A stretch of 10,421 nucleotides of DNA from the NCBI GenBank assembly GCA_002404095.1, contig DHJA01000097.1:1-10421 (forward strand), written 5' to 3'. The notes under the pieces were generated by a model. It searched no databases and had not been told where the DNA came from. It saw nothing but the letters and a program-made list of their open reading frames with translations. A program made the position numbers and the translations under genes. Source of the stretch: Planctomycetaceae bacterium UBA4732. Its GTDB lineage: Bacteria; Planctomycetota; Planctomycetia; Gemmatales; Gemmataceae. Of the stretch, positions 5,955 to 10,421 are shown piece by piece (the stretch's first letter is position 1; each line of letters starts with the position of its first letter).

Positions 5955-6645
5955 AAAATGCCTTGAGGACAAAGCCGAGCCGGTTAAGGGCTGAACGCAA
6001 TTCGCCTACGAAAGCCAACGCTTCGGGGTTGTCGCCGTGGACGCAGAGGGTGCGCACGCCTTTCTCGCGGAGCAGCCATTCCGCCTGGCGAACGGCCTCG
6101 GCGGGATCGGCCACGAAGGCGTCAGGCCGGGAGCGCGGCGTCAATGAACCGTCGGGGAGGTAACGTCGGTCGGCGAAGCCTTCGGCGACAAACCGGCAAC
6201 GGCCCCGACTCAACGCCTCCAACCGCGACCCCGGCAGGCCGACGAGTGCAAGGCCAAACAACTCCACGGCCGCGACCACGGGCCGGGCGTAGGCGTCGTC
6301 GCGGCAGGCCCGGTTGTAGAGACCGCCGTGCGGCTTGACATGGCGCAACGTCACGCCGGCGGCGCGGCCGAGTCCGGCCAGGGCGCCAATCTGGTAAACG
6401 CAGTCCTCGAAGATTTGCTCCTCGGTACGGTCCAATTCCCGGCGGCCGAAGTGTTCACGGTCGGCGAAGCCGGGGTGGGCGCCGACGTGGACGCCGTGCC
6501 GAGCGGCGGCGCGTAAGGCGGCGAGAGCGGCCGTGGGTCCGCCGGCGTGGAAGCCGCAGGCGATGTTGGCCGACGTGATGAGCGGCATCAGTTCGGCGTC
6601 GAATGGGCCGCCTTCGCCGAGGTCGCAATTGAGGTCGATTTCCAT
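5953..6645 (-). CDS. pxpA: 5-oxoprolinase subunit A (LamB/YcsF family)
   Basis: 230 residues, slightly short for a family usually near 245-255. It carries IDLNCDLGEG (3-12), SANIACGFHAGGP (25-37), VGAHPGFADREHFGRRE (54-70), VKPHGGLYN (103-111), AEGFADRRYLPDGSL (154-168) and CVHGDNP (201-207), which line the active site of this TIM-barrel-like hydrolase. PxpA removes 5-oxoproline, a damage product of glutamine and glutamate, together with PxpBC. Two oddities are visible: the loop after GEG is shortened, and the usual GDP after CGFHA is GGP here (G36 for Asp). The ATG at 6645 has only a weak ribosome site. It is the first gene of a minus-strand run and is divergent from the M32 peptidase across a repeat-bearing spacer. 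Confidence 0.92.
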   Translation of the reverse strand: MEIDLNCDLGEGGPFDAELMPLITSANIACGFHAGGPTAALAALRAAARHGVHVGAHPGFADREHFGRRELDRTEEQIFEDCVYQIGALAGLGRAAGVTLRHVKPHGGLYNRACRDDAYARPVVAAVELFGLALVGLPGSRLEALSRGRCRFVAEGFADRRYLPDGSLTPRSRPDAFVADPAEAVRQAEWLLREKGVRTLCVHGDNPEALAFVGELRSALNRLGFVLKAF

Positions 6646-6672
6646 GTCTTGTCTCGCGGGGCAAGAGAGGCT

Positions 6673-6735
6673 TCTATAGATTTTTATAGAACCTATAAGA
6701 CCTATAGGACTTATAGGTCCTATAAGTCTTTATGG
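6673..6735. repeat. 9-bp tandem repeat array (consensus WCCTATARG) in a divergent promoter region
   Basis: Five consecutive 9-base units fit: ACCTATAAG (6691), ACCTATAGG (6700), ACTTATAGG (6709), TCCTATAAG (6718) and TCTTTATGG (6727). Two decayed units precede them (TCTATAGAT, TTTTATAGA). Overlapping inverted repeats are present, for example ACTTATAGG/CCTATAAGT, exact around T6718. The stretch is sharply AT-rich against its GC-rich surroundings and fills the spacer between pxpA and the M32 gene. It may supply TATA-like -10 elements to both, bind a regulator, or be a neutral minisatellite. Confidence 0.7.
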
Positions 6736-6759
6736 AGAGTGCGGTAATAGGATGCGCTA

Positions 6760-8271
6760 ATGAAATCGCAGGCGGCCTATGATGAGTTGGTCCGTTTGGC
6801 CCAACAGCGGGCGCTATTGGGGTCGTGTACAGCCCTGCTGGCCTGGGACGAGGAGACGTACATGCCGCGCGGCGGGGCCGCGCTTCGGGCCGACCAGCTG
6901 GCGTACCTGGCCGGGCTGGAACATGAAAAGGCGACCAACGCGCGCATCTCCGACCTACTCGCCGAAGTGGATAATACCGATCTGGTAAGTGATCCTCTTT
7001 CGGACGCGGCGGTCAACGTCCGCGAATGGCGCCGGCTGTACGCCCGGCTGACGCGGTTGCCGCAGCCGTTGATCGAGGAAATCGCTCGCGTCACGTCGTT
7101 GGCCCAGCAGGAATGGGCCGCGGCGCGGCAGGCTGCGGATTTCGCCCGGTTTTTGCCGTGGCTGGATCGCGTCGTGGCGCTCAAGCGCCGCGAGGCGGAC
7201 GCGCTTGGCTATGAAATCGAACCGTATGACGCCCTGCTCGACGAGTACGAACCCGGCGCTCGCGGCCGCGACCTGGACGCGCTATTCGCCGTCCTGAGTC
7301 CGCAACTGACTGCACTCACGGAGCGGTTGACCGCCGCGCCGCGCCGGCCGAACGACGCCGTCCTGCGCCGCGCGTTTCCGACCGACCGCCAGCGCGTCTT
7401 CAACAAAGCGGCGGCGACGACGTTAGGCTTCGACTTCGAGGGCGGCCGGCTCGACGATACCACGCATCCGTTCTTTGCCGCCATCGGGCCGGGCGATTGC
7501 CGCATCACGACACGGTACAACCTCGACGACTTCGGCGACGCCTTCTTCAGCACGTTGCATGAAGTAGGCCACGGGCTATACGAACAGGGTTTGGACCCGA
7601 CGCGGGCCGGCCTGCCGGTGGGCGAGGCGCCGTCGCTGGCCCTCCACGAGTCGCAGTCGCGCCTGTGGGAAAACACCGTCGGGCGCGGACTGGCCTTCTG
7701 GCAGCATTTCTTCCCACTGGCCCGACAAGTCTTTCCCGAGGCGCTGGGCGACGTGAGTCTGGCGGAGTTTCATTTCGCCGTTAACCGAGTCGAACCGTCT
7801 CTGATCCGCGTGAAAGCCGATGAGGCGACGTACAACCTGCATATCCTGGTGCGCTTCGAGCTGGAGCGAGCGCTGATTTCCGGCGACCTACGCGCGGCCG
7901 ACGTGCCGGCGGCGTGGAACGAGGCATATCGGCGACGGCTGGGCGTCGCGCCGGACAATGACGCGGAAGGGTGTTTGCAAGACGGCCATTGGGCGGCGGG
8001 GCTGATCGGATATTTTCCTACCTATACGCTGGGAAATGTGATCGCCGCTCAACTCTATGCGCGAGCGGAAGAGGAGTTAGGCGATCTGGCCGGCGCCTTC
8101 GCGCACGGCGACTTCTCGCCATTGTTGGGATGGTTGCGCAACAAAATCTACCACCAAGGAGGCCGTTATCCGACGGCGCGGTTGATCGAGCTTGCCACCG
8201 GCGTGCCGCCCGACGCGCGGCCGTTTGTGGCGGCGTTGCGACACAAGTATGAGGAACTGTACGGCCTCTGA
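6760..8271 (+). CDS. M32 family metallocarboxypeptidase (Taq carboxypeptidase family)
   Basis: 503 residues, the family's normal length. These are cytosolic zinc enzymes that remove C-terminal amino acids with broad specificity; the lack of a signal peptide agrees. All family motifs are in order: HPF (236-238), DCRITTRY with D246, R248 and T250, the zinc site HEVGH (H267, E268, H271) in LHEVGHGLYEQGL, third zinc ligand E297 in HESQSRLWEN, IRVKADEATYNLH (349-361) and GCLQDGHW (404-411). The enzyme appears intact. AGGA (6749-6752) lies 7 bases before the ATG. Divergent from pxpA and convergent with the sugar kinase (13 bases between stops, no obvious terminator hairpin). Peptide breakdown next to 5-oxoprolinase may link peptide turnover to glutamate recovery, but this is inferred. 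Confidence 0.95.
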   Translation: MKSQAAYDELVRLAQQRALLGSCTALLAWDEETYMPRGGAALRADQLAYLAGLEHEKATNARISDLLAEVDNTDLVSDPLSDAAVNVREWRRLYARLTRLPQPLIEEIARVTSLAQQEWAAARQAADFARFLPWLDRVVALKRREADALGYEIEPYDALLDEYEPGARGRDLDALFAVLSPQLTALTERLTAAPRRPNDAVLRRAFPTDRQRVFNKAAATTLGFDFEGGRLDDTTHPFFAAIGPGDCRITTRYNLDDFGDAFFSTLHEVGHGLYEQGLDPTRAGLPVGEAPSLALHESQSRLWENTVGRGLAFWQHFFPLARQVFPEALGDVSLAEFHFAVNRVEPSLIRVKADEATYNLHILVRFELERALISGDLRAADVPAAWNEAYRRRLGVAPDNDAEGCLQDGHWAAGLIGYFPTYTLGNVIAAQLYARAEEELGDLAGAFAHGDFSPLLGWLRNKIYHQGGRYPTARLIELATGVPPDARPFVAALRHKYEELYGL

Positions 8272-8284
8272 TGACAATGGCATT

Positions 8285-9367
8285 TCAGCGCTGGACGCGC
8301 GCCGTGCCGCCTTTGGCCAACGCCTCCACCTCCGGCAACCGAGCCATCGTCACGTCGCCAGGGAACGTAGTGAGTAACGCCCCATGCGCCCAGCCCAGAC
8401 GCAGCGACTCCTCGGGCGTCCTCCCTGAGATCAAGCCGTAAATGAGGCCGGACGCGAAGCCGTCGCCACCGCCGATGCGGTCCATCACATCCAGCTTGCA
8501 AGTCGGACTTACGAAGCGCTTGCCGTCGATCCACAATACGGCCGCCCAATCGTGACGGTTTGACGAATGCACTTCGCGCAGCGTCGTCGCCACCACCTTG
8601 ATGTTCGGAAATTGCTCGACGACGCGCTCGATCATGTGAAAAAAAGCGTCGGGATCGAGCGTCGATTTCGCCGTCGCCTCCGGGCCGGCGATGCCAAGTC
8701 CCTTTTGAAGATCTTCTTCGTTGCCGAATAGCGCGTCTACGTTGCCCACGATGCGACGCAGCACTTGTTGCGCGCGATCGAGGCCGCCGACCGTCGCCCA
8801 CAATTTCGGCCGGTAATTGAGGTCGAAGGAGTTGACGGCGCCGAGAGACTTCGCGGCCCGCATTCCCTCGATAATCAGTTCCGACGTGGTTTCGGACAGC
8901 GCGGCGAAGATGCCGCCCGAGTGAAACCAGCGCACGCCGCCGGCGCCGATCTTGGTCCAGTCGAAGTCGCCGGGTTTAAGCAGCGCGCCCGCCTCGTTCG
9001 CCCGGTTGTAGAAGACCACCGGCGGACGCACGCCCTGGCCGCGGTCGCTGTAGACGGTGGCGATGTTCGGCCCGCGCGCGCCGTCGTGCTCGAACCATTT
9101 GTAAAACGGCGTGACGCCGGTTTCGCGCACCCGGGCCTGCACCAGCTCGCCGATGCCGTAGTTTACCATCGCCGTGGCGACGCCGGCGCGAAGACCGAAG
9201 CAGTCCGACAGCCCCGCGGCGACGTTGTACTCGCCGCCGGAGACGTGAATGTCGAAGGAACGCGCTTTCCGAAAAGGAACGCCGCCGGGATCGAGCCGGT
9301 GAACGAGCGCGCCAACGGCGAGAAAGTCCAGGGCACAGGGATCTTTGCGAACGGTGAAATCACTCAT
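8285..9367 (-). CDS. PfkB-family sugar kinase, probably 2-keto-3-deoxygluconate kinase
   Basis: A 360-residue ribokinase-fold enzyme. PfkB kinases transfer ATP phosphate to a sugar or sugar-acid hydroxyl. Visible motifs are the N-terminal substrate-binding signature VSGGEYNVAAGL (42-53), the HSGGIFAALSE segment (149-159), SFDLNYRPKLW (180-190), NEEDL (216-220), and the C-terminal signature DRIGGGDGF (296-304), whose D302 is the catalytic base and whose Gly residues form the anion hole. DLNYRPKLW and DRIGGGD are typical of 2-dehydro-3-deoxygluconate kinases, which make KDPG for the Entner-Doudoroff route, so that substrate is favoured. 5-dehydro-2-deoxygluconokinase or fructokinase are alternatives. 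A little longer than the usual 310-345 residues. No clear Shine-Dalgarno precedes the ATG at 9367. Divergent from the exported isomerase gene. Confidence 0.88.
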   Translation of the reverse strand: MSDFTVRKDPCALDFLAVGALVHRLDPGGVPFRKARSFDIHVSGGEYNVAAGLSDCFGLRAGVATAMVNYGIGELVQARVRETGVTPFYKWFEHDGARGPNIATVYSDRGQGVRPPVVFYNRANEAGALLKPGDFDWTKIGAGGVRWFHSGGIFAALSETTSELIIEGMRAAKSLGAVNSFDLNYRPKLWATVGGLDRAQQVLRRIVGNVDALFGNEEDLQKGLGIAGPEATAKSTLDPDAFFHMIERVVEQFPNIKVVATTLREVHSSNRHDWAAVLWIDGKRFVSPTCKLDVMDRIGGGDGFASGLIYGLISGRTPEESLRLGWAHGALLTTFPGDVTMARLPEVEALAKGGTARVQR

Positions 9368-9406
9368 GGACAGTATGGTATAGCGCCGGCGGCCGGCTCG
9401 CCAGCC

Positions 9407-9434
9407 TTGCCCCGGACGGCCGGTAGGGTAAGAT
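9407..9434 (+). promoter_or_regulatory. candidate promoter for the exported isomerase gene
   Basis: TTGCCC (9407-9412) and TAAGAT (9429-9434) are separated by 16 bases, giving a leader of roughly 35-40 bases before the ATG at 9479. The spacer 9368-9478 serves two divergent genes. Motif match only. Confidence 0.3.
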
Positions 9435-9478
9435 CAGCCTTGTGGCTCCAGCCCTGTGACCGAACCGAAAGGACCAAC

Positions 9479-10342
9479 ATGAGATTTACCTCCTCCGCAT
9501 GGGCGGCGACGGCGTTGCTCGCCGCAACACTGCCTTGCCTGGCCGCCGACGCCCCCGCCGGCAAGCGCGACGACTCGGCCTCCGAAAAGCTGGGCATGAA
9601 ACTATCGCTCCAGTGCTGGACGTTCAATCGACTGAGCTTCTTCGAGACGGTCGATCGCGCCGCGGCGCTTGGCGTCAAATACCTTGAAATGTACCCCGGC
9701 CAGAAGCTCAAACCCGGCTCCGACGTGAAAATCAACCACGACATGAGCGATGAGACCATCGCCGAGATCCAGAAGAAACTGGCGGACGCTGGCGGACTCA
9801 AGGTGATCGCTTACGGCGTGGACGGCGTCCCCACCGATGAAGCGGGCGCGCGGAAGGACTTCGAGTGGGCCAAGAAGATGGGCATCACGGTCCTCGTCAC
9901 CGAGACGACGCCCAACGACATCCACGATAAGCTCTGCACTGAATACGGCATCCGCATGGCGCTGCACAACCACCCGCAGAGTTGGCCGCCGGACAAGGTT
10001 CTGGAGGCTTGCAAGGGCCACACCAAGCTGATCGGCGCCTGCTGCGACGTTGGCCACTGGATGCGGGCGAAGTTCATTCCCGTCGAGCAGCTCAAGAAGA
10101 TGGAAGGTCGTGTCGAACATCTGCACTTCAAGGATCTCAACGAGGTCGGCTCCGACGCCCATGACGTGGAATGGGGCACGGGCAAGGGCGACTTGAAGGC
10201 CCAGCTCGAAGAACTAAAGCGCCAGAATTACAAAGGCTTTCTGTCGATCGAATATGAGTATGGCGACTTGAAGCACCTGGACGCCAACCTGCCGAAGTGC
10301 GTCGAGTTCTTCGATCGGACCATGAGCGAATTGGCGAAGTAA
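9479..10342 (+). CDS. exported sugar phosphate isomerase/epimerase (xylose-isomerase-like TIM barrel)
   Basis: A 287-residue protein. The open frame reaches back to 8765, but the start at 9479 is clear: AAAGGA (9468-9473) lies 5 bases upstream and the protein then begins with a Sec signal peptide (basic N-terminus, Ala/Leu core, likely cleavage near residue 22, CLA|AD). The mature protein is a TIM barrel of the AP-endonuclease-2/xylose-isomerase-like superfamily: KYLEMYPG (E70), ALHNHPQSW (H163, H165), CCDVGHW (D190, H193), HLHFKDL (H214, H216) and SIEYEYG (E258), which together would form a divalent-metal site. Such enzymes isomerise or epimerise sugars or related polyols; the substrate is unknown. 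Export to the periplasm-like space is common for planctomycete members. The divergent KDG-kinase-like gene suggests a shared sugar-acid pathway. Confidence 0.9.
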   Translation: MRFTSSAWAATALLAATLPCLAADAPAGKRDDSASEKLGMKLSLQCWTFNRLSFFETVDRAAALGVKYLEMYPGQKLKPGSDVKINHDMSDETIAEIQKKLADAGGLKVIAYGVDGVPTDEAGARKDFEWAKKMGITVLVTETTPNDIHDKLCTEYGIRMALHNHPQSWPPDKVLEACKGHTKLIGACCDVGHWMRAKFIPVEQLKKMEGRVEHLHFKDLNEVGSDAHDVEWGTGKGDLKAQLEELKRQNYKGFLSIEYEYGDLKHLDANLPKCVEFFDRTMSELAK

Positions 10343-10364
10343 GAGGCTAATACGAGCCGCGACC

Positions 10365-10399
10365 GTAAGGGCGCGGGGGCGGCTTCCCCGCTCCCTTAC
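10365..10399. repeat. GC-rich inverted repeat after the isomerase gene, REP-like or terminator
   Basis: GTAAGGGCGCGGGG (10365-10378) and CCCCGCTCCCTTAC (10386-10399) pair at 13 of 14 positions around a 7-base loop. It begins 22 bases after the isomerase stop. No T-run follows immediately, so intrinsic termination is not clear; REP-like repeats have this form. Confidence 0.65.
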
Positions 10400-10400
10400 C

Positions 10401-10419
10401 AGTACTTTCAAAAAGTACT
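10401..10419. repeat. perfect AT-rich hairpin at the window end
   Basis: AGTACTTT (10401-10408) and AAAGTACT (10412-10419) are exact inverted repeats around CAA. It lies one base after the preceding GC-rich palindrome, so the two form a tandem pair; the right part may continue past the window. Confidence 0.65.
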
Positions 10420-10421
10420 CC

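Noticed and set aside
8272..8284. Possible bidirectional terminator between the converging M32 and kinase genes
   Set aside because: Only 13 bases separate the stops and no hairpin with a T-run is visible there.
8765..9478. A 525-residue plus-strand frame that continues upstream of the exported isomerase start
   Set aside because: The upstream part is antisense to the sugar kinase, has low-complexity shadow-type composition, and lacks domain motifs. A ribosome site and signal peptide fix the real start at 9479.

Overview
The window is GC-rich, densely packed bacterial chromosomal DNA. The gene content suggests a planctomycete, probably of the Pirellulales type: a soluble Ser/Thr kinase with a lineage-specific-looking C-terminus, an exported sugar-phosphate isomerase/epimerase, short GC-rich palindromes between genes, and a CTATAAG-type 9-bp repeat. 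This assignment is inference from gene style; no rRNA or marker gene is present.

Layout. Positions 1-625 (minus) hold a two-gene module: a small helical protein of unknown function overlapping the start of an HNH endonuclease that runs off the left edge. Positions 892-1602 (plus) encode a secreted protein of unknown function whose His-then-Cys motif layout recalls permuted papain-like folds. Positions 1603-1925 are non-coding and hold the most striking structure in the window: a 187-bp MITE-like element (1637-1823) with about 21-bp imperfect terminal inverted repeats, a perfect 8-bp target-site duplication (TCTCCTTT), and a core made of three back-to-back palindromes. A complete Hanks-type Ser/Thr kinase follows at 1926-3332 (plus).

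From 6645 down to 3354 all genes lie on the minus strand: pxpA, pxpC, a PemK/MazF-type antitoxin and toxin pair, and a D-2-hydroxyacid dehydrogenase. PxpA and PxpC are subunits of prokaryotic 5-oxoprolinase; the usual partner PxpB is not in the window. Divergent from pxpA, across a spacer containing 9-bp TATA-containing tandem repeats, is an M32 metallocarboxypeptidase (6760-8271, plus). Peptide trimming and 5-oxoproline cleavage could both feed glutamate recovery, but that link is inferred.

Convergent with the peptidase is a PfkB-family kinase resembling 2-keto-3-deoxygluconate kinase (8285-9367, minus). Divergent from the kinase is an exported TIM-barrel sugar-phosphate isomerase/epimerase (9479-10342, plus), which suggests a small sugar-acid catabolic locus. 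Two further palindromes close the window (10365-10419). No tRNA, rRNA, CRISPR array or complete insertion sequence was seen.
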